Under the pieces are notes generated by a model that saw only the letters and a list, made by a program, of their open reading frames with translations, was not told where the DNA came from and did not search any database. From positions 1 to 35,117 of the forward strand of contig DVJY01000050.1 of NCBI GenBank assembly GCA_018716485.1: a stretch of DNA of 35,117 nt. Direction: 5' to 3'. This document shows, piece by piece, positions 35,094 to 35,117 of this stretch (position 1 is its first letter; every line of letters starts with the position of its first letter). This stretch comes from Candidatus Scybalocola faecipullorum. Its GTDB lineage: Bacteria; Bacillota; Clostridia; Lachnospirales; Lachnospiraceae. A program made the translations under genes and the position numbers.

Positions 35094-35117
35094 CAACATG
35101 AGAGTTTGATCCTGGCT
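35094..35117 (+). rRNA. rrs: 16S rRNA, 5' end (partial)
   Basis: GAGAGTTTGATCCTGGCT at 35100-35117 is the universal start of bacterial 16S rRNA; the mature 5' end should be near 35094 by comparison with E. coli. The gene continues beyond the window. Confidence 0.95.

Overview
This window is the chromosomal replication-origin region of a low-GC, Gram-positive anaerobe of the class Clostridia, most likely Lachnospiraceae. That assignment is inference. It rests on the order rpmH-rnpA-yidD-yidC-jag-mnmE-mnmG-rsmG | dnaA-dnaN-rlbA-recF-gyrB-gyrA, on a DUF3881-type protein, on two-subunit class I fumarase, and on TTGACA/TATAAT promoters with AGGAGG ribosome binding sites.

Left arm (1 to about 11.1 kb) is accessory. 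It opens with a 3' remnant of a beta-glucuronidase gene. Next is a metal-efflux locus: a divergent ArsR repressor, a stand-alone HMA metal-binding protein and a P1B-type Zn/Cd ATPase. Then come a membrane-bound XRE-type regulator co-transcribed with an anchored Asp-box protein, and a small MarR-RNHCP-GNAT operon. A CNNM/CorC-family membrane protein follows, whose leader carries a yybP-ykoY (Mn2+) riboswitch joined to a terminator. The arm ends with a DUF3881-type gene and a degenerate alpha/beta hydrolase.

Centre left (11.3 to 15.1 kb) holds argS, parA and parB on the + strand. Five ParB-site (parS) palindromes lie between 5.9 and 15.1 kb. Two of them form the tip of hairpin terminators, one sits inside a promoter, and one overlaps the end of a coding region. 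ParB and the parS sites should mark the origin for segregation. The rsmG-mnmG-mnmE-jag-yidC-yidD-rnpA-rpmH cluster (15.1 to 22.3 kb, - strand) supplies tRNA-wobble modification, 16S methylation, membrane-protein insertion, RNase P protein and ribosomal protein L34.

The origin (22.3 to 24.57 kb) is bipartite. One DnaA-box cluster precedes dnaA. A second lies between dnaA and dnaN and ends in a weak box, a C run, CTA/CGA trinucleotide repeats and an AT-rich tract, which is the arrangement of a DnaA-trio unwinding element.

Right arm (24.57 to 35.1 kb, mostly + strand) carries dnaN, rlbA, recF, gyrB and gyrA. A convergent CLC-family anion transporter follows, then the two fumarase subunits, tRNA-Ser(GCU), tandem rRNA promoters and the first bases of a 16S rRNA gene.

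Most genes here are the expected origin set. The observations most worth checking are the parS-in-terminator design, the head-on argS-parA-parB block, the candidate DnaA-trio element, the Mn riboswitch on a CNNM/CorC gene, and the XRE/Asp-box gene pair.
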